Shown piece by piece: positions 36,220-50,800 of a stretch of 64,000 nt of DNA. Origin of the DNA: Mytilisepta virgata. Its lineage: Eukaryota; Mollusca; Bivalvia; Mytilida; Mytilidae. Each line of letters begins with the position of its first letter. Position 1 is the stretch's first letter. The notes under the pieces were generated by a model. It made no database searches and was not told the DNA's origin. It worked only from the letters and a program-made list of their open reading frames with translations. The stretch is taken from the NCBI GenBank assembly GCA_028015205.1, contig CM051511.1, forward strand, positions 34,836,001-34,900,000, given 5' to 3'. The translations under genes were made by a program, and so were the position numbers.

Positions 36220-36420
36220 TTTGAAATAAAAAGGACACCATTGAGACAAGAAGGTCTACTTCAAACGGCAACTTTCATCTCAAAATTGACGATGATGGAC
36301 GACTCAAAACTAAGATCTATGACAAATGGGATGATTGAAGGTTTCAATTTGTCAACTTCCCATTTTTTAGCATAAATATTTCTTCTGCTCCAGCTTATGG
36401 TGTATTCGTATCACAACTAA
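36220..36420 (+). pseudogene. reverse-transcriptase fragment (late domain), decayed
   Basis: Reads DTIETRRSTSNGNFHLKIDD, GRLKTKIYDKWDD, a stop, then QFVNFPFFSINISSAPAYGV and FVSQL. This is the segment downstream of the YxDD box in the same invertebrate reverse-transcriptase family as the 20.0-20.4 kb fragment. It carries one in-frame TGA and no catalytic motif, so it is an inactive relic. Confidence 0.75.
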
Positions 36421-36846
36421 AAATATACTCTAGCGAGTTGAATGTTCGATATACGGTTTCTGTGTCCCAACTTACGCGTGAATTCTTCGTTGTGTCATGA
36501 TCTTTCCTTTCGCTCATCTTTGATATCATTGACACGACTTTTCTCTGATTGGACATTCGTCGGGTGGGTCTTTCGTTGGAAATCACATGACGGGTGGTAC
36601 TAGCATAGCATCCTCTTCATCCCTTTGTGGGTTCATGTGATGGCTACAAAAGTTCATTGATCCATGGTATTATGTGCTGTGTGGTCAGGTTTGGATATTT
36701 CCTCACACACACACAACTCTCGTGTCAATAATGTTGAGTTAGTTTGATGACATTGTTGTCTTGAATTTCATACACCTATCGTTGCCATCTCCTGAAATTG
36801 TGTTTTTCGAATATTGGTAATTACCCATTTTATTACAATAACTCAC

Positions 36847-36920
36847 CAGAAACAATTAGAATCTTAAAGTTACACTCCAGACATTTGTTGAAGAACACAA
36901 TAGAAAGCCTTGCAAATCAT
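36847..36920 (-). pseudogene. degenerate signal-peptide-like exon
   Basis: The minus strand before a GTGAGT donor (36,846-36,841) resembles exon 1 of genes D and E: gttcttcaacaaatgtctgg against gtttcttcaacaacatgact in E. From the ATG at 36,920 the frame hits a TAA after 16 codons. A shifted frame reads FFNKCLECNFKILIV to the donor. Probably the relic of another receptor copy. Confidence 0.45.
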
Positions 36921-36959
36921 AATAATCTTTAATAACATACTGTTCGTACTACGGGAAAG

Positions 36960-38776
36960 ACGGCCTGTTGTAACAAATTAAATGAAAAGAATTATTGTTT
37001 TGCTCTCTATAAACAATTCATATTTTAAAATTCTGTATCTCTATTTATATTCAACAATAGACTTTTCAGCATGGTCTCTGGAAAATGTAACGGACTATAT
37101 TGATAATACACAAATAGTTTTAAAAGAAAATACTTTGTCGTATATGGTAATGCTTGTCAATATTAAGAATTTATACAATAAAATGTCAAATGTATATTGC
37201 ATATTGTGCATCAATAAAATTACAATACGCGTAGCTTTTGATGTCTGAAAGAAATGATTATTGTTCAAGGTCGGATCCCGATCTATGAACAGAAGTCAAT
37301 TGTATCTACTGATACTCCTGTTCTGCAATAGAAACCATTACAAGATAAGGTAAGGGTAATGTATTTTTTCACCAACCTTTCTTACTTTTCGATGCTATAG
37401 TGACAAAGATATAGAAAGGTCATGTCGTTGGTAATTTGGAATTGAATATTTTCTTATACATTTTATGGTGTTGTATCTACTTTCAACATTCTGTTGTCTT
37501 TGAAATCTGTCGGTTAAATATAATTTGTTGGATATGGAGTGTCGTGAAATTTGTGTCGTAGAAGGTAAATTTTTAGAATTCAATGAATATTAAAACCATA
37601 TTATGTCGTTCTATCAAGCATATCCATCATATAATACAACCTGTATTTCCACTGCCTGAAACCCGGCCACTAAGTTCTCTGAGGATAATGGAAGACAGAC
37701 AGAAAATTATATTATGACACTTGCGTAGATTTGATTTAAACTTTATGCTAATTAAACATGTTAAATCAAATGCTTACTCCAAAGGTCCGATAGTTCAATG
37801 ATTTATTGGTCCAACATTTCTATGTTCGATACTTGTAACACTTGTCAAATATATACGAGTCGCAGCTATTTGTGTAGTTACTTGTAAAAGTTTGCACCGC
37901 TCAGTTCTATTACTAAAAGTAGAAATTATGCCATTCTATTGCACAGCCATGAATTTTATGCATAAGGTAGGACAAAAAGAAAGCAAGTAAAATCGATAAC
38001 ATAGTATAATACAATATTTATTCGATAAAGTTTGCACAGGTAAGTTTAAAATGTATTTGTAGTTTCTAATTATAATATACCGTCACTGGTTACGAAAACG
38101 TAGTTCGAGGACTACCTCGAAAGTCAAATGACTGATTGGTTGTAAGAACATGTTATGATGATGCAAATCGTCTGTGTTCCGAAATGATCACTTAATCGGA
38201 AGTCAGGTACTTATTTTTTAGAACTGAAAGTAACACCTCAAGGCAGAAGTTCACCAGGCATTTCAAGAGGCTATACATGAATGTTATTTACTGGGTAAGA
38301 TGGGGTGCCTTTTAATTAATTCTGCTTTAACAGAACAGATTGGTTTCAAGGTAAATTTAATTATCAAATGTATCAATTGTAATTTATTTTTACCTTTTTA
38401 CTTTGGATACAACAATTATATTTTTGATCGTTGAAAAGTTTTGTCAATTTTCTGTTCTTACTAAATTTTGTTTACAGGGAAAAAATATAAATGGGTATAT
38501 TTAATGCTTTGTGTATTGAATTTTTTACCGGTAGCATCCAGGCGTGTATACCTGTTATACGTATTCCTTTCGTTTAAATGTTTGTTAATGTTAAAAAGGT
38601 TTATGATTGATATTTCTATATTATCATTTAATGTGTTATTACCATGAGTTTTATTGCCTTCACACCTATGTTAAATATCTGTATATTGATCTTATTCTAT
38701 ATTCAATGTGACATAAATTATAATGTTATTCGATTTAATTTACAGATACTTGTATAGTAGCATAAAACAAGGCAAG
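36960..38776. other. intergenic, upstream of gene B; nothing recognised
   Basis: AT-rich region with short open frames only. The promoter of gene B presumably lies here, but no defining motif could be identified. Confidence 0.35.
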
Positions 38777-38812
38777 ATGAAAATTATTCAAGCTTTATTC
38801 TATATGTTTCTG
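38777..38812 (+). CDS. gene B exon 1, signal peptide start
   Basis: ATG AAA ... CTG, donor gtgggt, phase 0. MKIIQALFYMFL joins CEITILTAYEIKCPD from the next exon, together forming a plausible signal peptide. Confidence 0.55.
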
Positions 38813-41800
38813 GTGGGTACATACGCTTATTCCATATTTACTTCAAGAAAGTTAAAAAAAAAACGTCTCATCTGTGCAGTATTCAACAGTCTTTATTTCA
38901 TGCCAAACATTCATATCTTTTCAACGTATTAACTGCAAAACTAAAAAAAAAGGCTTCTTTGTTCGGACGATTAAATTTTATATGTTTTTCAACTGTTACA
39001 AACTTTTGTTATTAATATCCGCATCTTGATAAATGATAAAGACTTTGCGAATATTATACCTTATCCGGTGTGTTTTTTTTTTACAGCTATTGCTTATTAG
39101 TTGTAATGTATAAGATACACACTGAACCAACATTTTTCTTGATCCATAATGATGAAACTTCACAACATGTACATATATTTCTAAATTGGCAACCTGGAAC
39201 ATTATGCTACTCATTCAAACTCTTAAACACTTTTGTTTTATTTCAGTGTATTATTCACATATTCTGTTTTGTAGTGTGAAATAACAATACTTACGGCCTA
39301 CGAGATAAAATGTCCAGACCAATCACAATGGGAAAAAAGAGCACAAAAGACATCATGTCGAGACGGAAAGACGTACCATTGTCTTTGGGATATAAATTTA
39401 AACAGAACTGTCGAAAGATGCTTTAAACCTAATGACCTTCCATCAGGTAATTTCTCCAAGTTAAATGTGGTTTATTAAAGGCTACTTATGAAGAAAGAAA
39501 AACATTATCCAGTCCTCTTCATTTAGTCTCCGTTAAATACATGTAGATGATTACTTCTTATCAATTTTGTTCGTTTTCGTCTTCCTTATCTCGGTTATAT
39601 ATTTGGATTTATAATTGTTGGATGCTTTTCCGATTTTCTTCGAAATCTGTCTTTTTGTGCTTTTTGTGATCCCCGCAGACCCTGTAAATAGTTTGGACAC
39701 GTACCTATAGTAAAATATATAAAACCTTATTTCCATTCAAAAATAGTATCCAATCAATCCAAATAAGAAATCAAATCAATAAACCCTATGGAAAAACCTT
39801 AATAGATCACAAATTTGAACCCGAGTGGGCCCCTGGTTAAAAAAATCGAATTTTAAATCCTTATTGTGCAACTACCTATAGTGTTGGACAATACTATATA
39901 TAAACAAAATTAAAGACGAGTTTAGGTCAAAGCTTAAATTTAAAATCTCAAATTCAACCCAAGTGGGCTAAAAGTTCAAAAATCAAAATTATAAAACCTT
40001 ATTGCAAATCTACGTATGGTGTTTTACAATACTGTATAGAAATATAATGCATGAATTGAAAAACTAAAGAGGAGTTCAGGTCACAAGCTTAAATTGACAA
40101 TTTTTCAAAATTCGACCCCCTTTTAGAAAATCAAAATTCTAAAACCTTATTGCGCATACGCATATGTTCATGACAATACTGTATAGAAATAAAACGCATA
40201 AATTGCAAAATAAAAGACGAGTTTAGGTCACAAGCTTGAATTTAAAATTTTCAAAGTTCAACCCTTGTGGTCCTCTTGTTTAGAAAATCAGCATTCTAAA
40301 ACCTTATTGTGCATCTCCAGGTAGTACGCACCCATTCTATATAGAAATAATATTCCTAAACCTAAAAGTGAATGAGGAGTTGATGTCACAAAAAAATGTG
40401 ACGGACAGACGGACGAACGGACGGATGAGACAATCGCTATGTCCCCGAAATTTCTTCGAAAGTAATAAGTGATACCTTATTGGCTTATTATATCAAGAAT
40501 ATAAAAGTAAAGTTCGACGATTAAATAACGATGTTATAATTGCAGCTTAGAGTCTGTTGAAAGGAAAAGCAAGTTGGAAATTTATATCCAATTTGCCTAC
40601 CTATTAGATACAATTTTATTGTAAAACAGTATCCCAACAAGCACCTACGAGACCTTTGTTGCAAATGCAGTTTATCACAAATTCAATGCAATCTTGTTTG
40701 AGAAAGGCCATTCAACATTTTAAAGATCTAAGTAGTAATACACCAAAACGAATAATGCAGTTTTCCCGTAAATTGTCTCTAACACTTAATTTAATACGTG
40801 TAGCTAGATTGTTTTTTACGACGTTTGAAACATTCCGGTTTGCATTTTTGTAGTTATGTTTACTTAATACAATATATACGCGTACGGAAACGACTAATTG
40901 GAAACCCTAAACAAAGTTTTGGCATGATGTAACTCACTGGAAGTGCGACAGATACCGTTAACAGAGCAGGATATGCTTTCCCTTCCTGAGCACCTGAGAT
41001 TACTCTCTTTTTTTAAGAGTTTACATGGCAAGTGTTTTCGTACTGTCTTGTTTTTTTCATATTTTACTCCTTTTGTTGTCTTTGTACAGGAGTTGCTATA
41101 TGTTTTATTCCTTTTGGTGTTTTTCTTCTCTCCTGAGTATATATCCTGTTGTTTGCAGAACATAGAACAAGAGTACAAATTATGCGAAATACTAGTAATG
41201 CTTGCTAAACTCAAATTCTAACTTGTTTACGTTCAATGCGCATCCATCAGTTGCACGTAGACCATGAAACTAAAATAACAGAGCCAAAATCAAAATAAGG
41301 TCGACTTTTTTAAACAGAAGTCGAAAATACATCAAGCGAAAGTTTTATCATTTCGTCTAAAATCTTGTAATTACCTAATTAATGTGTTTATAGATTATAC
41401 AATCCGAGATAATTTGTTTTGTACTCGACATTTATATTTCTGATATTTTAGGGTTTAAAGGTGTTGTGAGTGGGAATTTACATGTCGACACATGTTCTCC
41501 TGGTCAGTTTGCACCGGAACCATCGTGGTCTAACAATACTTTTGAATGTGTTTATCGTAAATCAGTATGTGCTGGAGAAGGCTTGATTATGTATGACAGT
41601 GGATCAAATTTTCAAGATACTACATGTCGATGTGATTATTCAAAGGGATATAAATATGTTATGGAACCTGAAGACCCATGCTTCTGCCGCCCATGGAAGG
41701 AAGATTGTAGTTGCTACATGCATACATGTCTAGAAGGCAACATTCTTTCACAAGGTTTGAATTGGCCGTAAAATATTTGATCAAAGATAATTATTTTGCA

Positions 41801-44800
41801 CTTATACATAGATATTTCATTCATTTCACGTCTTTGAATGTAATCTCCCAACAAAGAAATTGATAACGTTAATGCGAGAAGTCAGTTAAAGAATGTTGGG
41901 GATTAACATAAAGATCTTTGATCCTAAAATAAACTTTGCATGGTTTATTTTAACTCAAGGTAAGTTTTGTCCTTAACACTAAATTTGCATCAAAATCATC
42001 ACTTGGATGAAACAAATGTGGAGTTGCGGGTATAACTGTCGTCTCCGACAGTACTCTAGTTTATCATATTTAAGGTCTTTCCTTTCACTATAAGGAAAAA
42101 CCTTACTGTATTTCTTCTGATTAATATTCTGTTTCCGCCAAACTTTAACGAAATTTCCCAAAAAGAGTTTGTGACATGTTGAAATGATATTAGGTATCAA
42201 GTATCGGTTAACCAAAAAGTATCTTGTGGTTAGGGCACCACGCCGTAACATTTCCTTTATAGCGGTTATCTCCCCTAACACCGAAAATCTTGTTATCATT
42301 CAAACACCGTAACCATAATAGGTAGAAAAAACCGAAGGGTGGAATTTGTTCAGGACCAGACCTTGCTTCTTCGTTACATTTGGATTGAAAAGATTCAACG
42401 ACTCATTGGTAGGGTGACCAATGCCTCAAGGTCAAAGGTCAAGGTCATGACCTAGATTTTGATCTTAGCTTGTTATCGAAATTACTCAATAACTGTAAAA
42501 GATGGCTGATAAAATGTAATGGAGAAAATGTGTGTCTTATAACGATCTACATGTGTTATATTGGGTCCAAAATTATTGGACCAACCATTATGGACCTATG
42601 GCACCAAAACTGTTTTTCGGGGTCTGAAATGAAGATTTTTTGCTTATATCTCAAACGAGGTTAGAGATAGAAAGAAGCTTTGAATTGCAAAAATGTTCAG
42701 CATAATATGATCTACAAAGTTAGGTCAAGGTCAAATGTCAAAGTCCCTATCAACGACGTAAAAAACCTTAACAACCACATTTTTGAACTTAGAAGGCTAT
42801 GAATAATATAAATATGACATTTTTAATACTGGAAATGAAAGTTTTGTCCCTAGCAACGGCATAAAAGTCCTTAGCAACCACTTATTTTTTTAACTGTAAA
42901 GGCTATGAATAGTAGATATGACATTTTTAATATTGTAAATACAATTCTTCTTAGAACGTTCGGTAAAAATCCACGCGGGACCCCATAGGAAATGTGATCG
43001 TATCTCCTGAAAAAGTACAAATCGTACAGGGCTGATATTTGGCAGACAGCTAGGGGATATCCAGGGCTTTGTTAATAAAAAAAAATTATGACGCTAACTC
43101 CAACCAATTTCCTGAAAATAGCGTTCGCGCAGTGCAGTAATAAAAAGCTATTTTCCGCCAGAAAACACAAGATTCGTCTAAATTTTACCAATTTATTGCA
43201 TCTGAATGTCAAAATTTCGCGTCAAATTAACAGTACTCCATTCCCGGAGATGTCGTCTGCTGAAAATGGCACCGGAAATCGAAATAAATAAATCGTAAGA
43301 TCAAATTTCTACATGAATCTTCATTCTGACATAAGTATATGTGTACACGTACACACAGTTTTCTATTTATGACTATTTCCACATCAAACAGTAAAATGCA
43401 TTATCCTGTGCCATGTTCACCCGACGACGTCCTCTCTCGAAGAGAAGGAAATAAAGTCCAGACGTATATAAATGGACGTCACGTGACTTACAAAACGTCA
43501 TCCAGCGTTCCTAAAATAGAAGTAAACATTATAGTAGAAATGTAGTGTATTCTGCAACCCTTGGAAAACTTGCTACCTACAAATAAGAAAAATAATTAAT
43601 AAACAAACAAACAAACAAACAAATAAACAAGATAAAAAGGCCCGTCCCGCCTTCAGAAAAAGAGATATTGCTACTTCATTTTTTTGTGTCTATTTTATCT
43701 ATTTTGCAAGAGTTACGCACCTTGCCAAAAATAGAGGGGCAGGGCCTCATTATTGCAAAACTTGAAACGTGACAAGGAAAGACCTTATTATTTGTGCTAG
43801 GCACAAATGACCTTTTAATTTTATCATATTTTTATTTGATATAGGGAGTTTTGCTCAATTATACAGCCGCAAGTGACTATGTTATTTTAACCGAATGATA
43901 TCTATATCATCCTGCTGGGAAACCCATTCGTACCCATAGAGAATCACATGATTGCAATGGAAAACTGACGTCAAAAGAAACAATATATGATAAAGAGAAT
44001 ATGAAAGGGATTTATTCTCGATCTATATAATCCCTAAAGCAAGCTCTCGGAGTGATATTGGTGTCTTTAGATTGATATGGGATGTATGAAAAAAAGCCAT
44101 TTGATATTTTATATATAATGCGATAAGAAATCAATGACTTGTAAGCAGTCGTATACTTTCAGAATCGTATTGATCGTGCATTGTCAACAATGCACCTCAT
44201 TAACCAATTCAAAATGTAACAAAAACCTACTCGTACAGATGATAGAATTTTAGAAAGGTTACAAATATGTTTTCGCTGAGCTCTCTTCATACATGTCAAC
44301 CGCATGGCCGCATCTATTAATACTTTTTATTTTCAGCTGGCTCATTCAACACCTTCCATTTGTATTGGTGAAGAAATTCAATTTCAACAACCAGTTCTAC
44401 TTTATTGAGACATTTTATGTCTTCTTATGCAATGCTTTTTCTATAGAAAATTTTTCTTTCATTACTTTTTATCTGAACAAAAATCAAACATAAGATCCTT
44501 CAGAACAAAGTTTGGCATTTTTTATTTTAGATTATACTTGTGTGTTGAGAAACAACAAAATTATAAATGAGTTCAGATGCAGTGCCACCGGTCGTTCGAG
44601 GTACGTGTTGTTTTTGAAAAGTAAATGACAATTTGATCAATTAAAGAATATTTTGAGGCTATTCTTCAGCAAAATGCTCATTTTGGGATTTTCTGATTAA
44701 AGCCTAATACGTTTGATGATGATTATATCTTCTCTGGATAGTTAGTCATCGTCATTATAAGAAATAAACAAATCCTTCATCACCGGGATTTTTAAAATAT

Positions 44801-47800
44801 ATATGCAATAGCATTTAAAGTAATATATAATCAGTTAAATTCTATATTTTATGCAGAAACAAAACTGGTGAAACAACTTTACCTGTTAACACCACGGATA
44901 TTCCACAAAGTAAGTATTTATCTTTTGTATTTAAAAGAATTATTTTTACATGGGGTATTTTAGAGTTCTGAGTAAACACTTCAAATTAAAAAAAAATAAA
45001 GAGATCCAAACAGCTATTGAAATTATGTGTTTAACTTTCTTTAAATTAAATTGGTGATATACTCCTAATCAGTGACTAAATATTCGATAATTATGATACA
45101 ACATAATTTTCATAATATCAACTTACTGACAGCCAAGCTATACAACATACATAATGATTGCTTATGCCCTCTGTTATGTGTTTTCTTTACTTTAGAGTAA
45201 GATTATTTGATACCGTTCAAAATTTTTATCTGCGTAGCCCAGTAACTACAGCGAAATCACTATCGTCTTACATTATCGTCGATTTCTTCTGTCAGTTTTT
45301 CCTATCTGCATCTCCCATAAGAATGGATTTTTTAAGGGAATCTTCAGTATGTAATCGCGTTGTTCAGTTCCTATTCTGTTTTGTTTTGTTTTTTTTTGTT
45401 TTTGTTTTTTGTTTTTTTTTGGAAATATTGGAAATCGTTCTTATGCCATCGGCATCCAAAACCGAAAGTGTCCAAAACCGAAAGTGTGGCCTTTTCGGTA
45501 CCATCGGACATTAGTACATAAAATGTAGTTTCAATGATGACAGCATAGACTGGCTGAGAAGGCATGCAAGTTAAATTTGCCTTTAGTTAACCAAGTTGAA
45601 CTGTAAATCAGAGAATGAATCTTAATTTCTTTAAAAAAAACATTAGAATAAGACTAGCTCTTTAACTAAAAACAGAATCAGTGCCGATTGGTGCTTTAGA
45701 ACGTCACGTAATGACTTCTTCCCGTCTCCCTCCGCTTCTTGTTAGCTTCAGTGAAAAAAGTCATTTCTCCCTGTCATCCTTAAGTAGACCACTGAGCCCT
45801 GGTACCAAATACATTAAGATTAACATTTTTGACACATTTCCATCCATGTTTTGAAAATACAGCCATTTTGATTGTTTACCTTCTGTTCCATTCACGTATA
45901 ATAGGGTAGCGAGAAATCATCCGTTCTTGAGAACATGTCAAAATTAATTGTGCATTTACTAATGTGACGATTATTTCTTTAATGGACCCATTATTGGAGA
46001 AAAACCTTACGATTATCTCAGACATGCACGTGAATTTAATTTTGTTAAGTCATTTTAAGTTAAATTACGGCCCAATAACATAATTTAGTAAAATTTATAA
46101 CTTAAACACATTGAACTCTTATTGAAAATTATCTTCGGAAAACGACTACATTCACTGTAATTGATCCCACATAGCAGAGATAATAATATCCGTGATAAAA
46201 TTATGTCTCCCCCTTGTAGAAGGGAGACATATATTTTTGTAGTGTTAATGTCGCCCCCAGACGTAGTCGGGACGACAGATTGTTATTGTTCCGTTTCTTT
46301 GTTTTTTGTTTTTTTTTTCTCTTTCACCTAATTTTCTCCGCACGAGTTCTCAGAGATGACTGGATTAATCTTTATGAAACTTCACAATAATGATGATCAC
46401 CAAGTCTAGTTGTGCATGTAACATTAACAATTTTCAAAATGGCCGCCGTTGCCATGGAAACGGGAAAAGTATGAAAATTTTTGAAAACATATCTCAAACA
46501 CTGCTCCATAGAATTTCATGAAACTTTGTACTTTTCTAAATTATGAGTAGTAGAACATGTTCATGGAAAAAAATTCGATCGGTTGGATACGTTTGGCGGC
46601 CATTTTGAAAAATGTTGTAAAAATGACGTAAAAATGAACATTGTCCGATTTTAATGAAAATTGATATCCAGGCTAAATTTGGGATAGCGAACAAGATGCA
46701 ATCATCAAAATACAAAAAATATTCAAAATGGCCGCCATGGGTGCAATTAAAATTCTAGTTCTTCTTCTTATTCTTCTCAGCGAAGCTTGTCCGGAGCATT
46801 ACTTTTTATCTTTTGACTTAGGCTTATACCCTTTGGTATGTGGTGTATTACAATGAGGTGTGTGTCGCGTACCATTATGACCTACATTCGACTTTGACAT
46901 TTGACCTCAAGGTCAAATTATGACAAAAATTATAAATTATAGTATTTCCTTGTCCGGGTTTTAACTTTATGACTTTTGAACTAGGCTTAAACCCTTTGGT
47001 ATGTAGGTGTATTACCATGTCGGGGGGGGGGGGAGGGGGTAGTTGTCGTATACCATTTACCGCCTTCATTTGACCTTGACCTTTGATCTCAAGGTCAAAT
47101 TATGACTAGAATTATAGTATTTCCTTGTCGGGGTTGCAACTTTTTTCTCTTTTGACCTAGGCTTATACCCTTGGGTAAGAAGGTGTATTATCACGAAAGT
47201 GTGTCGCGTACCATTATGACTTTGAACGTTGACCTCAAGGTCACAAAATTATTATTTTTATCCTAGAGGTAAAGATGTATCTAGAATTAAGTGAAGGGGA
47301 GACATATGTTTTGGTTTACAAAACAGTTCCACCTTGTAATAAATTATACACAACTACAGTTGCAATCTTTCCAATGGTGATTTCCATCACTTCGATAATT
47401 TTATATCTATTCAATTTTGTTTTCTGGTAAGAATGATTTTTAGGGTTTCTTTTCAGATCATGGACTTTGTCATTTTCCTCTCCTTATTATACATGTACTA
47501 CATTGTAATAAAAATCCAAAAGTATAAGTTGGCTATTTCTGTGTGGTCAGTTTGTCTATGTATATATTGGATTATTCATTTTTAATTTGCTAAAACTGGT
47601 TTTCATATATTTTAATTGAAGTTGGTTCATTTTAAGAGGTTTAATTCATTAAAATGTACTTGCCTGTTTGCTTTTTGGCTTGCGTTCAATGCAGTAATTC
47701 AAAACATTGAAGAACAAATAGAAACGAAATCCAAATACGAAAAAAGAACAATATAAAGCAATGGGAGGATAGTGTACTGCACGGGGAATATATTCTTATT

Positions 47801-50800
47801 CTCTATAAATTTAACAATTTTTAACAATGTTATTATAGTATAATATAAAGTACTATGTGTAATTACACTTTTAACTTTATAATTCTCTTTTTAGTGAGTC
47901 GCCCTTTATTTTACATGTTGATACCAGTTACATGTATGTCTGTTTTTATATGTACCATGTCTATGATATATGGTATGTTTTTACCTTAACAGTATTTAAA
48001 ATTTTATGAGTTTTAATTCTGATCATAACTTACGTCCTACTGTCAGAATTGCAAATTTTATCAATTGGATTGAGTAGTTACGGATCTTAAAATCTGGTAG
48101 ATCAAATGAAGAACATATAACTAACAAATGAAGAATTTTTCATTTGAAGTTCTGTGTTTTAAAGTATATTGTTTTTTGTAGGATATTTTGAATTAAATGA
48201 AACAAAAGTTCAGTGCTTTGTCCATATATATTGGAACATAGATAGAAATTCAAAACAGTTAGTGTAAAACAATCTTTGTTTTCATTTGAGCCTTCGGGTA
48301 ATATACATTCTTTTGTGCCTTAACAATGCAAGGTAAATTTTACTAGTCTTAGGATTGAAACCATCGTACATAGTGCATGCACGACACGAACGAAGCATCA
48401 GTTGTGCCCAAAGCCTAAGGTGTTGAAAACTAAACCAACAGTCCAAAAAGTTGAAGGGCAAATTCAAAAATGCCAAAAGGGGTAAAGCCAATATCATCTA
48501 AGGACAGAGCTATGCACGAGGAAGATATTCATTAGTTTTCACAAATTTTACAATTTTGTAATAGAGATTTTATGCATCAATATAAAGGTTAAATTTCAAT
48601 TGTTCGTTGTTGCTTGTTTGAATACGTACAACTGTAGGTTTATGTATGAAGCAGAAATCGGTATGCTTAATTTTAAGTTTGATGCCGTGGATAAGATGCA
48701 TACATAATTGTATTTAATTAAATTCTACTTTCATTTATCTTAAAGAAAAGACTACGATTTTTTTAAATTGTATACTCATAATATGTACATTGACAGTCAT
48801 GACAATACGCATGATGAAAGGGTGTCAGATGATCCTTTAATCTTTGTCTTTGTCTCATCCGTTAAAAGATTTTGTCTTATTTTGTATTAATGTAAAAGCA
48901 ATCATACAAAGCAGGGTATTGTTTAAGAAGTTTTTTTTTATGTTTTCTATTAAGTTCGTAAATGCTCGATTAGAAACTTTGAAAAAAGTCATTCCTTTAT
49001 TTTCTTAACGTCTTGTTCTCTTTCTAAATTTTATTGATGAATCTTTTCGTGTGAATTCGCATTCGTTAGTCATACCAATAGATTAAAACTGATTTTTACT
49101 GTATGTTTTCATGTAAAAGTGTTAACAAAGATTATTCTGACGACTACCCGTTATAAAAATATTAACATTTAATGGTTCGATATTGCCTTCAATCGAAAAT
49201 CAAAGAATCAACAGTTTACTTTTACATTGCCAAAAGGAATTCGTCCCATTATTATTTCTATAACTAACACTGTGGTCTGTGGTGTATGTATTTTCACCTT
49301 TAACATGTTTAAATGATAAGGCAATATTGTACAGTTCATTAGAATTGGCATCTTATCTTAGGATTTTGATCTTGTGCCGTTATTTATAAAAGACATATTT
49401 CATAATGTTCATTTGTGCATTGTACCAGTATAGAGATGACCTACTTATAGAATCTGCATGTCCTTTTTATTTGTATGTTTCTTACAGGATGCAGCTCTTT
49501 TATCACAAAGGAAAAGGTTAACAAGAAAAGAAAAAAGATTCTTAACGATGCTGTTCGAAGTTTAAGTTATTTTTCAAAAATGGACACACAACTGAAAAAT
49601 GAACGGTTATTAATTTTGCTTGGAGGAACTGGGTCAGGTAAAACAACAATTGGTAAATGTTTTAGGAAAATTTATAAGGAAAAGGGGTATAAACTTATGC
49701 ATATAACAGAATCAAATTTAAAGAATAATTGGTATGAAAGGAAGATTTCTAGACGCAAGTACTTCATTTTTGTGGATTGTTTATTCGTTCATCCATTAAA
49801 AAACCGAAAATACGATCGAAAAATGGATGACATATTCTTTCAATCATTGATCAAATTATGGAAGACATATAGCAAAAACGTTAAAATCATCATTACGGTA
49901 GAACGTTACCCGTCACGTTACAAGGACATAAAGGATTTTGATCCACAAAATTATGAATTCAACCTTGACGATGCATACAATGATACAAAAGACAAAGAAA
50001 TAATATTAAAATGTCAAAAAGAGTTAATTCATCTTGACCAAAAATCACAGAATGATGAACTTTGCATTAAAGATCTTTTACAAATATTACAAATGGATAT
50101 TCCGGTTATTGGATTCCCCTTGATGGCTTCCTCTTTATTGGAACACATAATGACTAACCCTTCACCAGAAACCAAAGATTTAATTAGTATAGGCAAACGA
50201 TTTGTCAGTCAGCCATCTAAAATTCTAATTAACAATATTGTCCAGTTTGGAAAGGATGGGTGCGAAAATGATTTTTGTGCTAATGTGTACTGCATGTTGG
50301 TTTGCATCCTTGTCAATGAATCGAACATAATATTGGAAAATGTGCATAGTAAAACAATGGAAGTACTAGAAAAACTGTATAATGAACGCAAACCATTCGA
50401 TTGTGAAAAATTAATGAGCATTGTATACGATTTAAGCCCATTTTATCTTTCAATCGAAGAAAACAAATCACCGGATTCAAAGGTCCGATTTTCTAAACAA
50501 GAGATAAAACATGCAGTGATGATTTCCTTTGCCACAGAAAACTCGTTGACTGCAAGAGAAAACTGCGACATATGTGATATCATTACTTTTCTTAGACCAC
50601 GACATTATACACCGTTGCACGGTGAAATTGTTTTCCCACAGTGGTTTAAGTTAATTCAGGATGAGTTGTTTGCAGGTCGTATATTAGAGCAAATAATGAA
50701 TGATGAAAACATGAAAAATGCAACAAGAGTGGTAACTGCGTTAGAAGAGTTTACGGCGAAGTACGACGACATTGAGCTTCTGACAGGTGTTGAACGCAAA

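Noticed and set aside
40894..41221. Overlapping 106- and 92-residue frames on both strands
   Set aside because: Coincide with a diverged dispersed repeat related to those at 56.9 and 61.9 kb.
41979..42299. 106-codon minus-strand frame
   Set aside because: Intronic to gene B, no domain, in a repeat-like region; no splice partner.
47459..47585. Hydrophobic open stretch starting MDFVIFLSLLYMYYIV after a CAG acceptor
   Set aside because: Looks like a membrane helix, but the phase from the preceding exon creates a stop and the frame ends without a donor. AT-rich DNA often yields such frames.
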